Assembly (NCBI GenBank): GCA_018340375.1
Contig: JAFFJZ010000001.1
Span: forward strand, 75,632,001 to 75,696,000
Origin: Gonatopus flavifemur
Lineage: Eukaryota; Arthropoda; Insecta; Hymenoptera; Dryinidae
Length of the DNA: 64,000 nucleotides
Direction: 5' to 3'
Part shown: one piece after another, positions 54,801-62,835 of the stretch
Layout of the letters: every line of letters begins with the position of its first letter
How positions within the stretch are numbered: position 1 is the stretch's first letter
The notes under the pieces: model-generated
Told to the model about the DNA's origin: nothing
What the model saw: only the letters and a program-made list of their open reading frames with translations
Databases searched by the model: none
Program-made: the position numbers and the translations under genes

Positions 54801-57323
54801 TCCGTTTATGACCTTGGTGCAAAGAAAATTATGTGATTAGTGTAATATGTATATCATGTGTTGAAAGGTTTCAAGGGGACTTTGAAGCTACCGCGAAGAA
54901 TTCACCCGCGTGCCACCTTGAAACTTTTTGCATTGGTCCTCTCGGCTAGACCCGACTGACCGAGACCGCAACAAGTTGCGAATCTCTGCGTGTTGCACGT
55001 GAGGTAGGATGAAGCCTCAAGAAGGCCCTTTCGAGACGAAAATTATTATAAAGAACGAATATTGTACCGCCTGTGTCGAACTAAAAAAGGGGAACAAATT
55101 ATCTTTCCACCAAGGTACATTGGAGAACACGGGAATTTTCCAATCACGTTATAATCGACCCGGCCCTCATCTTTTTAATCCCGTAATCCCGCGAATGATT
55201 TACGAAGAAAGTTTCTGATAAACATGATATAAAAATTTCATTCCGAGCATTGCATTCATCCATTTCAATTCGACGCGATTCGGAATGCCGTTTTCATGGC
55301 GAACGGAATATATTATTCGATACGAACTTCAATCCTTCGTAACAAATATCATATCCATTCTACCCATACATGCAAATGTCTCGGTTAGTTCTATCTATGT
55401 CCCCGTGTGACTTTGTGGTTTTTCAAGGTTAGTTTTCATGAAAGTACGTTCAGAAGATATGATTAGAACGTCTGGTAGTAGATCAAAAGAATGTGCTTGA
55501 AACGTATTCAAGGATATCAAATGGGAAGGTACTCTAAACGTAAAACTTGCTTCAGCGGGACCAAAACACGCAAAACCAAGAGCACGTTTTCGAAACTCTC
55601 AATGGACTTTCTGTGCTGTCTGGTTGTTCCCTACATTTTTCTTTCAATAGTAGTGACTCCTCATGTATTGTCGCTTGGCAATAAAGTCAATTAACAAACT
55701 AACTAACTAACTAACTCTAATAGTAGTGTTGATGTCTACATCCCACATAACAATTCATGTCTTGCCATGTCTTTTCGATAAGAGGTTTTCGAAGATATCT
55801 TTGAAGACATCTTTTAGAGGTCTTTTAGATATCTTTTAGACCAAAGAAGAGTCTTAGACATCTAAAAGACATCTGAATGTGTTGCGCAAGACATCTTAAA
55901 CTTATCTAAAAGACATCGCAAGACATGAATTGTTATGTGGGATATAAGTTATTCTGTACATGTGTTAAAATTATTAAATAATTGGACCCAAGAGTACATT
56001 AATTGAAAACTATACTGTTAGAAAAATCTGCCTGAAACTTCATAAGAATATTATGAAGTTTGTTACATAATCATTTTATTAAATTTCATAATAAAATATT
56101 GAATTGAATAATATAATTTTTAATGTTAGGAATTTTTTTCTCAATGTTGATAATTTTGTTCTTAATTGTGATAATATGTTTGTGAAATTTAATAAACAAT
56201 TGTTACATTCCAGAAAGAAAGTTTGAAATCTCATCATCAATATCAAATTTAAGAACTATTATTGAATTCAATATGAAAATATGGTATTTCATAAAGAATT
56301 TCGTATTAAATTTGAGAATTTTTCCAACAGCGTACTACTACATGTACTACCGGTACATAATCCCAGTTGTGATACAATGAAGAAGTGTTTTTGTATTCTT
56401 CAAGTAACCATGATACCGTATGAAGTTCTTTTCCCATGGTATTTCAAGGGTATCTTTTTGATATCAAAGATACCCTGAACGTATCGTTCAGGTATCATTC
56501 GAATATCAAATTGAACATTTTGCAACGTAACATTTACGTATCATGGAGGTATTGCGAACTTATTAAGGTATCGTACCCAGTAGTAATAATGATGACAACG
56601 ATAATAATGTCCTTGGTGAAAATGGAGCGTTTGAGCGCAACGGGAGCGTAAGCTAAGAGTCCCCTGGTGAAAATGTCCACGCTCTGGAAGCGAATATTGG
56701 AACAAATGAAGCGTGAAATGTTTCAATTTTTGCTTTTTTCGCGCTCAGATACTGTTTTGTGTACTCTTCCGCGTCGCTTCATACACTTCTTACGCTCCCA
56801 TTTTCACTAGGGTCATCTAGGCATAATTAAAGGGCCGAATCGAATAATCGGCAATCGAATAACAGGCAACCGCCACTAATCTCTTTGAGAGACTTTTATT
56901 ATAAAATAAAGTAAGATATTCGCGATACTAAAAAAATTGCCAGCGGGAAGGTTGGTGCAAATATATTTAACAATACTTCGACAAATTTTGAGACAATTCA
57001 GTTCTGTAGGTTAGAAATTATCACACATGTTTCTAACCTACAAGAGGGAATTTTCTCAAAATTTGTCAAAGTGTGGTTGAATACATTTGCAACAACTTTT
57101 GAAGGAATGTGGGTCAAAATGTTGCATGGATCTGTCTGGCATTTTCAGCAGGATTCTGAATCTTAAGCGTATTTCAAAGAAGTTTTCAGCAGAGAAAAAC
57201 AAATATCACTTTCGAACCAACGCTGTGTGCTTTTAAAATTTTTAATTTATCCGTTTTGCTTTTCAGCTGGTGCAAACTTCCATGTCTTACTTCACAGTGA
57301 TGTCTACGGTACAAGCAACCTAA
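39642..57323 (+). CDS. Odorant receptor (7tm_6 family), nine exons
   Basis: Coding exons 39732(or 39642)-39896, 40514-40633, 42868-42985, 46054-46315, 46373-46489, 47950-48040, 49214-49347, 49428-49560 and 57267-57323 join without frame breaks (phases 0,0,1,2,2,0,2,0) into about 398-428 aa. Insect odorant receptors are seven-pass membrane proteins with an intracellular N-terminus that form ligand-gated cation channels with Orco in antennal neurons. Family marks seen: FFNNRYFGWNKTLLMFIGQW near the N-terminus, SSFLPQMLDIVMPLNE before the large loop, FVETIEVFGSTSLFLQLGF, GQFIHFYCRCFPGQKLIDRS, and a short last exon with TSMSYFTVMSTVQ. No stop or frameshift is visible, so it looks functional. The number and subfamily cannot be assigned without a search. 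Confidence 0.93.
40514..40633 (+). CDS. Odorant receptor exon (TM2)
   Basis: An AATTTCAG acceptor and a GTGAGT donor bound 40 codons in phase 0 (MSKLVITHFDVFYIFEVVPT, then a hydrophobic helix LTCVAMTVKYYTFVL). Position and sequence match the second membrane helix of the family. Confidence 0.88.
40773..41066. mobile_element. MITE, CCCTAGTAGAAATTT ends (odorant receptor intron)
   Basis: CCCTAGTAGAAATTTTGGAC against GATCAAATTTCTACTAGGG. CCTGATCAGG-like words throughout. Same family as 24511-25416, and close to a minimal full-length copy. Confidence 0.8.
41165..41375. repeat. GGTGTCAAAACGGTGTCAGA repeat, second copy
   Basis: Shares GTGTCAAAACGGTGTCAGA, TCAACACAGAGTTAA and ATAGAAGTCCACC with 29777-29956. 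Confidence 0.65.
41382..41423. repeat. 9-bp tandem repeat (GCCAACTGC)n
   Basis: Four to five units of GCCAACTGC, the last with one change. Confidence 0.9.
41764..42052. mobile_element. MITE with internal AACTGGGATTC subrepeats
   Basis: CCCTGTTACAAAAATCCAGC against GCTAGAATTTCGTGACAGGG. The interior repeats units like AGCTGGGATTCTACCTGGAA about ten times. Confidence 0.75.
42392..42613. mobile_element. MITE, ACCCTCAGTTACCCCACG ends
   Basis: ACCCTCAGTTACCCCACG at the left and its exact complement at the right end, about 220 bases apart. Confidence 0.8.
42868..42985 (+). CDS. Odorant receptor exon (intracellular loop 1)
   Basis: A short exon (118 bases, phase 0 to phase 1) behind GATGTTTTAG and before GTGAGT. 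It codes for FKKILNLMYHDFKLYHGTDE and then MKIIEEDAEAARFITLTYT, the amphipathic loop between TM2 and TM3 typical of the family. It is too short and too close to stops to stand out as an ORF. The phases of the neighbouring exons require it. Confidence 0.88.
43370..43828. mobile_element. Element with CCCTGGTGAAAATG ends
   Basis: CCCTGGTGAAAATGG against CATTTTCACCAAGG. Contains a tRNA-like sequence on the - strand. A related element is at 56611-56822. Confidence 0.6.
43545..43618 (-). repeat. tRNA-like sequence, probable SINE head
   Basis: On the - strand CATGGCTCAATCGATAAAAC resembles an A box and CAGTTCGATTCTCGC a B box. It sits inside the CCCTGGTGAAAATG element. Confidence 0.5.
44214..45092. 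mobile_element. TTAA-flanked element, piggyBac-like ends
   Basis: TTAA at 44210-44213 and 45093-45096. Ends GGGGTTACCCACACTTG and CAAGTGGGGGTAACACCCC are inverted with small differences. 879 bp, no transposase frame, so non-autonomous. A TTAA duplication is the mark of piggyBac. Confidence 0.75.
45150..45350. repeat. GAGTGA/TCACTC palindrome cluster
   Basis: About a dozen GAGTGA or TCACTC words. A second small cluster at 44004-44085 lies on the other side of the TTAA element, so the two are probably one repeat split by its insertion. Confidence 0.6.
45508..45879. mobile_element. ACAGCAC-type foldback element
   Basis: CCCGTACAGCACAACCACCG against GATGGTTGTGCTGTACGCG. Arms of about 150 bases stay complementary (GGGAGAGTCTCCGT, GGAGCCGTGGAAATAAGG). 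In odorant receptor intron 3. Confidence 0.85.
46054..46315 (+). CDS. Odorant receptor exon (TM3-TM4)
   Basis: It starts after CCTTCTTATCAG, completing a split Val codon with the previous exon, and ends at GTACGT in phase 2. It codes for YFLAANVIFISSSFLPQMLD and IVMPLNETR, then the second outer loop and a further hydrophobic helix (FTTTVVICLISVESINIVYI). The open frame upstream of 46054 is intron. Confidence 0.92.
46373..46489 (+). CDS. Odorant receptor exon (intracellular loop 2)
   Basis: Separated from the previous exon by a 57-base intron (46316-46372). It codes for SFQVNRAVERYKADLSENKD and continues to RTHLHVLE, a charged intracellular loop. It ends in phase 2 at GTACGG. Confidence 0.88.
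46661..46860. mobile_element. ACAGCAC-type foldback MITE
   Basis: CACACAGCACTCGTTGTCTG pairs exactly with CAGACAACGAGTGCTGTGTG, with further complementarity (TGCAAGAAGTCTTAT). In odorant receptor intron 5. Confidence 0.9.
47141..47605. mobile_element. Element with CCCATGTAGCA ends and a nested hairpin
   Basis: CCCATGTAGCATAGAA against TTGTGCTACATGGG. 47324-47487 is a nested near-perfect hairpin (CCAGAATGGAGGGCGAGGAC and GTCCTCGCCCTCCATTCTGG). Confidence 0.8.
47950..48040 (+). CDS. Odorant receptor exon (TM5)
   Basis: 91 bases after GATCGGAAG and before GTAAAT, completing the split Glu codon and reading FVETIEVFGSTSLFLQLGFV then LLDLSMTMVK. The motif from FVETIE to LFLQLG is characteristic of the fifth helix region. 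Not visible as an ORF because of its size. Confidence 0.88.
48068..49161. mobile_element. Element with AGGGTGGTATTCTGGT ends (intron 6)
   Basis: AGGGTGGTATTCTGGTTTAG against CTAGACCAGAATACCCCCT. About 1.1 kb, no transposase frame. It fills most of odorant receptor intron 6. Confidence 0.65.
48883..49085. mobile_element. Nested TTAA-flanked hairpin
   Basis: TTAA on both sides. GGAGATACGAGCGGCGTGGC pairs with GCCACGCCGCTCGTATCCCC, and the arms stay complementary nearly to the centre. 203 bp. Confidence 0.85.
49214..49347 (+). CDS. Odorant receptor exon (TM6)
   Basis: 134 bases, phase 0 to 2, between AAACTTCTAG and GTGAGT. It reads LSLVIGQKDMGRFAAFALGQ, FIHFYCRCFPGQKLIDRS and LALSDDA. The Cys-Phe-Pro-Gly-Gln block followed by LIDRS is a strong family signature. 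Confidence 0.9.
49428..49560 (+). CDS. Odorant receptor exon (TM7 start)
   Basis: 133 bases after TTATGCCAG, ending at GTGAGT in phase 0. It reads YKTNWVDGPISMQKSIMFVI and QRCAKPCEVTAGGLFVFSFE NFAA. The W-V-D...I-Q-R-C-x-K-P pattern and the TAGGLFVFSFENF block are the most conserved C-terminal marks of insect odorant receptors. Confidence 0.93.
50032..50180. mobile_element. AGACATCTAAAAGA-type hairpin
   Basis: ATTCATGTCTTGCGATGTCT and TTGCGCAAGACATTGAT at the ends, with AGATGTCTAAAACTC and GAGTTTTAGACATC inside. A better preserved copy is at 55740-55943. Confidence 0.7.
50213..51712 (-). mobile_element. 5'-truncated non-LTR retrotransposon (LINE)
   Basis: On the - strand the element starts inside the reverse transcriptase and ends in a simple TATC-repeat tail (seen on + as GATAGATAGATA at 50218-50236). 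GA-rich DNA flanks both ends (GAGAGAGA), possibly the target duplication. It lies antisense within intron 8 of the odorant receptor. Confidence 0.85.
50450..51685 (-). CDS. Reverse transcriptase (LINE, CR1/Jockey-like), N-terminally truncated
   Basis: 411 uninterrupted codons. Polymerase motifs seen in order: a QFDFAKHNSTQTAL block, FDSSKAFDTVDH (motif A), SGVPQGSVLGPLLF (motif B), YADD (motif C), then the thumb region and a C-terminal AARLWNSLPTHIRNQP segment common to CR1/L2/Jockey-type elements. The apurinic endonuclease domain and the first RT block are missing. The frame is intact, so insertion was recent, but the copy cannot move by itself. The exact clade needs a phylogeny. Confidence 0.9.
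   Translation of the reverse strand: MLDSYQFDFAKHNSTQTALINIIDDIRKGVDQRMVTILVCFDSSKAFDTVDHALLIEKLAKFKISRSVLCWFWSDLAGRYQAVKTPAGITSWIPVNSGVPQGSVLGPLLFALYLKDINESIQFCKICKYADDLQIYFHCLSHLLSDTIVLVNLEIKCIVEWCNNNSLKLNPNKTQCMILGSSTYINSLEIDNLSKICVGDVSIPYVNRIKTLGVTLSSALNWSEHVLDLRRKVHRALYQLRLNGHLLSINWKAKLVSSLIIPYFDYCCLVFTDITETENLKLQRSSNACVRFIFNVKRDEHITPYFLRLRWLKLKERREYFLGSSVYQMLRTRLPSSLYNRFKFTYQHSTFDTRSDRNALVIPLHRTSTYGTSFTISAARLWNSLPTHIRNQPTLASFERDLHHLLISRYS
52510..53004. mobile_element. Non-autonomous hAT-type element with 8-bp duplication
   Basis: CAGGGCCGTCTTT and AAAGACGGCCCTG form the ends. The 8 bases GGGGAGCA flank both sides (52502-52509, 53005-53012). Subterminal GGGCCCGAGCCCAGGGCC is typical of this group. 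Contains a nested ACAGCACCG hairpin at 52790-52950. Confidence 0.88.
52790..52950. mobile_element. ACAGCACCG-type hairpin nested in the hAT element
   Basis: TCCCATACAGCACCGA and TCGGTGCTGTATGGGA are exact complements. Inner GTCCGTTACAAAAGCGGACA pairs with TGTCCGCTTTTGTAACGGA. Confidence 0.9.
53400..55330. other. CpG-richer block in odorant receptor intron 8
   Basis: Many CG dinucleotides compared with the flanks. It contains a direct repeat (TCCGTTCCGTTTATGACCTTGG-like, near 54010 and 54797) and two diverged copies of about 100 bases (near 54180 and 54335; AAAATATGTTGAAATGTC against AAAATGTTGAAATATC). No gene or known element recognised; possibly an old LTR-type or satellite remnant. Confidence 0.35.
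55420..55645. repeat. ACAGCAC-type element fragment rich in AACGT words
   Basis: Ends TTTCTGTGCTGTCTGG. The inside (AAGCACGTTT/GAACGTATTC-like words) matches parts of 60852-61225 and 61455-62382. The left end is not resolved. Confidence 0.55.
55740..55943. mobile_element. Foldback MITE, ATCCCACATAACAATTCATG ends
   Basis: ATCCCACATAACAATTCATG pairs exactly with CATGAATTGTTATGTGGGAT. The interior is made of AGACATCTTTTAGA-like words in both orientations. Confidence 0.9.
56611..56822. mobile_element. Element with CTTGGTGAAAATGGAGCG ends
   Basis: CCTTGGTGAAAATGGAGCGT against ACGCTCCCATTTTCACTAGGG. A second CCCCTGGTGAAAATG lies inside at 56660. Related to 43370-43828. Confidence 0.6.
57267..57323 (+). 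CDS. Odorant receptor last exon (C-terminus)
   Basis: After CTTTTCAG in phase 0: LVQTSMSYFTVMSTVQAT and TAA. The short last exon ending the seventh helix with TSMSYF is typical of the family. It lies 7706 bases from the previous exon because intron 8 has filled with mobile elements. Confidence 0.9.
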   Translation: MVQTSMSYFTVMSTVQAT

Positions 57324-57665
57324 GTGCATATTTTTCATATCAAACATAAGGGGAAATCAACGCATTGAACACAGATTTCAACAGCCGCTAATCTATTCTG
57401 ACGTTACAACCATCGATTGTTTGTTACTCATACATGAAGAAAATATTTACATTATGAATTACTGTACTTGCTAACATGTCCAGCCGTCTGTTCAACACTT
57501 GTAGAAGCAATGGATTTCTGATAATAACATTCGGGATGTTCCGGAATCAACTGAGGTGTGATGTTCTTGTTTGGCTTCTATCGAATATTATATCTTGACA
57601 GGATTCACAAATGTTGAACGCACGGTAAAACAGACTTGCTATCCCAAGAGAACTTGAAGATTCAG

Positions 57666-57817
57666 CCCTAGTTACAAATTCCGATTGATTCCTATTGATT
57701 CCGATGCAGAAATTCAATTCAAACCGATAAAACAGATGAAATGAATAGATTGGAATTGTGTTTCTGCATCGGAATCAATAGGAATCAATCGGTTCAATGG
57801 GATTTTTTAACCAGGGA
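57666..57817. mobile_element. MITE, GATTCCGATGCAGAAA arms
   Basis: ATTGATTCCGATGCAGAAAT pairs with TTTCTGCATCGGAATCAAT. Ends CCCTAGTT and ACCAGGGA are poorer. Confidence 0.75.
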
Positions 57818-57966
57818 GGGAACGTTCAATAGAGGTATATGGTCGTGAATTTGAGTACAATGGACGTACACTTAACTTCAAAAGATTTGTGTTCTCTTGG
57901 GGTACTTGATCCCAACGGCGATCAAGAGAAAAGGACATTTTGCAGGAGATTCTCCGAAAATCTTCC

Positions 57967-58208
57967 TTGCTGTAAAATTCTGATCAATGCAGATAAAACC
58001 TCATCGACCCTGTTTCAAATACACATGTCAAACCGCATAAACTCCTCAGTTTCATTAATTTTGATGGGGTTTTATGAGGTGAGTTGTTGATGCCAGATGA
58101 AATCCCATCAAAACTCACGAATCTTGTCAAATCTCATAAAATCTCATGGATGCTGAATTGAAACCTATAAAATCAACCTATGCGGTTTGAAGGGAATTTT
58201 ACAACAGG
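57967..58208. mobile_element. Inverted-repeat MITE, TTGCTGTAAAATTC ends
   Basis: TGCTGTAAAATTC against GAATTTTACAACAG; inner CAAACCGCATAAACTC and TATGCGGTTTG pair. Confidence 0.65.
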
Positions 58209-58831
58209 GTTCTTGGATTTTTCGAAAATCTTCGATATATCTACCTCCCACCGTCATTTCCGTTGAATCTTAGAAGATTCTTCGGGTGTGAGCGGTTCGA
58301 GAATGTTATTCAGTCAAGGCCGTATGCGGAAAAGAATTTTTAACAAGGTCAGGAAAGAAATTCATGTATACAAGATGTGTCCCAAATCACAGACCAAATT
58401 TTATAGGTGAAGTCTTCAAACGAAAGCGAACAAAACCTCTTCTGAGGCCTAGTTTTTGGGGTATGGACGTTTTTTCGGTTCTCAAAAAATTCGAATATCT
58501 TCAAAACGGTGCAATTCACACCTACAACGCCATCTCCTAAGTTAAAAAGACAATAATTTTCGGGAAGCAATTGGATTATTCTAGTATTTTCCGTTTTGGA
58601 GTCAAGGCGGTTGAAAATTCTTCGAATTCCAGCTAATCAGAATTTAGGATTTCAAATTACTATAACTCCCTCAAACAGCACAACCACCTACACAGCAAGC
58701 AGTGCTTGAAGATATTTAAAAGAATATTCAATTAAGAGATCTTCAAAAACATTCTTAAAGAGTTCTTCAAGATATCTTTCAGAAGTGCTGGAAAGACATT
58801 TTGTGGGAGATTTCTAAGAGATATCCTGATT

Positions 58832-58993
58832 CCCCTGCTCGAAGAGTTTCATTGAACGAATTGATTCTCATTGATTCCGAGGCAGAAAATCGATTCAAAC
58901 CCATTAAAAATTGACTCTTAATGGGTTTGAAACAGTTTTCTGCATCGGAATCAATGAGAATCAATCGATTCAATGAGATTCTTTGAGCAGGGG
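58832..58993. mobile_element. MITE, CCCCTGCTC ends, GATTCCGATGCAGAAA arms
   Basis: CCCCTGCTCGAAGA against TTGAGCAGGGG, with GATTCTCATTGATTCCGA and its complement. Same group as 57666 and 38495. Confidence 0.8.
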
Positions 58994-59705
58994 CAGGAGA
59001 TTTCCAAGACGACCACGCAAAATTTCTTAAAGATATCTTTTAGGAGTGTTTGACAGATACCTTCTGGGAAGACTTTGATTTGATATGTTTGAAAAATCAC
59101 CAACATCGTGGATTCCCCGAAATATATCCGCTTAATATTGTTGGAAATGTTCGGAAAGGTTTGTAAACAAAACCACGACAAAAACCGCTACGAAACAGGA
59201 AAAGAGCCGTTTCTGTCTGTTTTTTCGCGGTTTTGTCCCACTTTTTCCGGAATCATTCTCACATTTGTAGTAAAGTATCCAAATTCAGTGGTTATTTTTT
59301 GTTCGATTTTGGTTTAATTGAATTCACCATGGGAGCAATTCACGATTATCTCAATTCTGAAGAGATTTTTCCACTCTAAAAGAGTGAGGGTTCACTCGGA
59401 GCGAGTGAAAATCCCATTCGCAGCGGACAAGTTAAGTTCTGGGACTTCATGGAGGGAAACATTGGTTCTCTTCTCTTTCGGATTTGGAGAATCCTATCAA
59501 ATTCAAAGGTGTGAATTGGATTATTTTTGAGATATTTAAATTTTTGGAAAAATTTCAAAACTTTCATATTTCATAAATTGAATATCAAAAGCAAAAACTG
59601 TTTATTTTTGTCTGAAGAATAAACCTATAAGAGCCAATTCGTGAATTTATCTAACTATCTGAGTACGTAAAAGAGAAACAATTCAGTCTCTAATCTTGGT
59701 CCTCC

Positions 59706-59841
59706 CCGTATGCGAGACAGAGGAGCTTTCCGAAGTGCTTGACCTGGGGCGCCAGGGGCGTGGGATGAACCAATAGGAATCCATAGTTCACGCCTCAGAC
59801 GCCCCGGGTCAAACACTTCGCAAAGCTCCAGACACGTACGG
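59706..59841. mobile_element. GC-rich hairpin
   Basis: GGAGCTTTCCGAAGTGCTTG then ACCTGGGGCG pairs with CGCCCCGGGTCAAACACTTC then GCAAAGCTCC. Much GC-richer than the flanks. Confidence 0.7.
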
Positions 59842-60268
59842 ATTGAAATGAATATAAGAACCGCATAGAAACGTTCTTGTGAGAATTGATTTTTTTTTAC
59901 CAGGGATTGAATTTCATTTATTCTAATAATGACAATCAAAGTTCCCTATTTCCAGTAGATGGTATATTATGTACGGATAAAGAGAGAAAGAGGGAGAATT
60001 TGAATTCTTGAAATGTTACCGAATAAAGTTCGGATATTATTATATTTTGAATAAATTTCACCTATGAGAAAGAGAGCGTGATTTTGTATTTCACCTACAT
60101 CTGTTTCGTGGATTGATTATGTCTATTCAAAGTATTTCAACTTCTGTGGTCCCACACAGCATTTCATGTCTAAACGATATCTCAAAACAAACACAGATAA
60201 ATTTAGAATATCTGAAACAGTTCTTACTTCTAAATGATTTCTATAAAATATGTAAAAGATATCATCCC

Positions 60269-60424
60269 GCCAAGGGCGTAGCCAGAATTTTTTTTGGGAA
60301 GGGACTACGTTGGAGATGTATATCTATATATACGAAATGTATAGATATATGGAAAGGAAAAAATTATGGACTGTAGGGGGATGGGGGAGGGTCCGGACCC
60401 CCATGGACCCCCCTGGATACGTTC
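60269..60424. mobile_element. Transposon end fragment with GGGCGTAGCCAGAATTT
   Basis: CAAGGGCGTAGCCAGAATTT followed by a GGGGGAGGGTCCGGACCCCC block. This style of terminus is common in degraded animal DNA transposons. Only one end is clear. Confidence 0.5.
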
Positions 60425-60851
60425 TTGTATCCCGCAGTGTGAAAAATGTGTGAGGAGTTGTCCTCCACACTGTTGGTGGATTTCGTCCCCTAATCGTAGG
60501 GGAATGGCCCAGATATCATGCCCTCACGAAGCGGCGCACATGGATAAACTTCTGCACGCAAACCTAGGTGGAGCTTCAAGATATTATCTGGATGTTTTTC
60601 CATCAGAAATAAGGAATTTTTTCATCACTTTGAGGGATTATCTTGTTTTTTGGATATCGAATCCTCTACAAATGGAGGAAAAATTCACCAAATTGTGGTG
60701 AAAAATTCCCCATCTATGGAGGAACTTTGCTGCCACCATTTTTTGGGGGAAAATTCCACAATTATTTTTTACAGTGCGGAAGACAAGTTTTAGATCTTCT
60801 AAAACATATCCTCCAGATATTTTTCAGAAATAAGAATTATTTAGATATCCT

Positions 60852-61225
60852 CCCAGACAGCACAGAAAGTTCTTTGAACGTTTTGAAAACGTGCTTTTGG
60901 TTTTGCGTGTTTTGGTCCCGCTGAAGCAAGTTTTACAAACATTTAGAGTACCTTCCCATTTGATATCCTTGAATACGTTCTAAGCACGTTCCTTTGATCT
61001 ACTATCAGACGTTTTCATCATGTCTTCTAAACGTACTTTCATGAAAACTAACCTTGAAAAACCACAAAGTCACAGGGGGACATAGATAGAACTAACCGAG
61101 ACATTTGCATGTCCCTGGGACATACATGCGACGTTTTCAGAACATCCTGAGACGTTATTTGCACGTTCTCTGTGAAATCAAGCACGTCTTCTGAACGTTC
61201 AGGAAACCTCCCGGTGCTGTATGGG
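60852..61225. mobile_element. ACAGCAC-type element rich in AACGTT words
   Basis: CCCAGACAGCACAGAAAG against CCCGGTGCTGTATGGG. Many GAACGT/ACGTTC words. Confidence 0.7.
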
Positions 61226-61282
61226 CTAGAGATATCTTCTCGTGTTGCATAAGACTTCTTAAATTTCTTCAAATAGTTTCTG

Positions 61283-61409
61283 GGATGGGGGCCAAATTAA
61301 CGAAAAACCAAATCAACGAAAATTTGGTTGAAAAGAGAGATACGTTACACTCTCTCTTTTCAAACACTGATTTCGTTGATTTGTCTTTTCGTTGATTTGG
61401 CCCCCATCC
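61283..61409. mobile_element. 127-bp hairpin with an 8-bp target duplication
   Basis: GGATGGGGGCCAAATTAACG pairs with CGTTGATTTGGCCCCCATCC. AGTTTCTG flanks both sides (61275-61282, 61410-61417), the duplication size of hAT elements. Confidence 0.85.
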
Positions 61410-61454
61410 AGTTTCTGAGGATATCTCGGAGATCAAAAATTCTATTTCGATACT

Positions 61455-62382
61455 ATACAGCACCGGGAGGTTTTCTAGACGTTCCGAAAACGTGCTTGGT
61501 TACACAGAGAACCTGCAAATAACGTCTCATGATGTTCTAAAAATGTCGCATGTATGTCGCAGGAACATGCAAATGTCCCGTTTAGTTCTATTCATGTCTA
61601 CTTGCAATATTCTTGGAACGTATTCAAGGAAACCCGAAGAGAACATGAAGCTTCAGCAAACGTTCAGATTAGATCTGTATAGATTGGTTCGAAGGTTCAT
61701 GAAAGCTAACTTTTAGATTCACACACGTTTGTCGAAGGTACTACGAACGTTGAAATGTCCGCCTCAAAATACTTTCAGGAAACATAGATGGAACGTTCAT
61801 TGAAGGTTCATCGAAGGTTTGAGGAAGCTTCACAGAAATGTCTATACTTGGATTAATTTATAATCATTTATGTTTATTAATTAATTTATTTTCCATATAA
61901 ATTGATTAAAATTAATATAAGTATAGATATTTTTGTAAAGCTTCGTCAAACCTTCGATGAACCTTCAGCGAACGTTCCGTCTATGTTTCCTGAACGTATT
62001 TCGAGGTGGACATTTCAACGTCCGTAGAACCTTTGTCAAACGTTTGTGAATCTAAAAGCTAGCTCTAATGAACCTCCGGCCCGATCTGTACACATCTGAT
62101 CTGAACGTTCGCTGAAGCTTCATGTTCTCTTCGGGAAGGTTTCCACAACGTTCCGCGGCGTTGCACATATGTTTTTAAAAGGTTAGTTTTCATGGAAGCA
62201 CGTTTAGAAAACGTGGAAAGAACGTCCCGTAGTATATGAAAAGAACGTGCTCGGTACGTATTCATGTGCATCAAGAGCGAAGGTACTCTAAACATTTGGA
62301 AAATATGTGCCTTGGGCACCAACACACGTGGGACCAAGATTATGTTCATAGAACATCCAGAGAACTTTCTGTGCTGTCTGGG
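61455..62382. mobile_element. Large palindromic ACAGCAC-type element
   Basis: TATACAGCACCGGGAGGTTT begins it and TTTCTGTGCTGTCTGG ends it. Long arms are complementary around a centre near 61880 (TTCATCGAAGGTTTGAGGAA against AAACCTTCGATGAACCTTC). Rich in GAACGTTC words. Confidence 0.75.
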
Positions 62383-62388
62383 TAATGT

Positions 62389-62611
62389 CCCAGATAGCAC
62401 TCTATATCTTTTCGAACTAATGAACTCAGAAGAAGTTCTAAAAGCATTTTGTTGCGCTGATATTAATGAGTTCTTGAAGACAAGGGTGGACTGGCTTCTG
62501 AAATTTGATGTGGGAATCGTGCTGATCAGAGCTGATTCCGATATTCATACGAATGTCAATCCCATGCGGAGGCAACGTTGAGGCAACGTAGAAAGGTCCG
62601 GTGCTGTACGG
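62389..62611. mobile_element. ACAGCAC-type element, possibly chimeric
   Basis: CCCAGATAGCACTC at the left and GTCCGGTGCTGTACGG at the right. The right 40 bases match the left end of 15158-15303. Confidence 0.55.
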
Positions 62612-62835
62612 ATGTCGATCCCAACGGAAAGATTGTTGACATTTTGTCGTTGTTCATGGAATGCTTATATCTTGCTCTGATTAATTGAGTGATTAACGAG
62701 TTTTAATGTTTCGATTACATATCAAAAGGCTCATAATATCACAAACTATAACAAAATCCTGAAAAAATCTTTCCGTTAGAACCGAAACAGACTTTTTTTA
62801 TTCGCTGTACTTCCATGGTGGAAATATTTCTTTGA

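Noticed and set aside
53540..55330. Bacterial or endosymbiont insertion
   Set aside because: Higher CpG content alone is not enough. No bacterial ORF, ribosome binding site or operon structure is visible.
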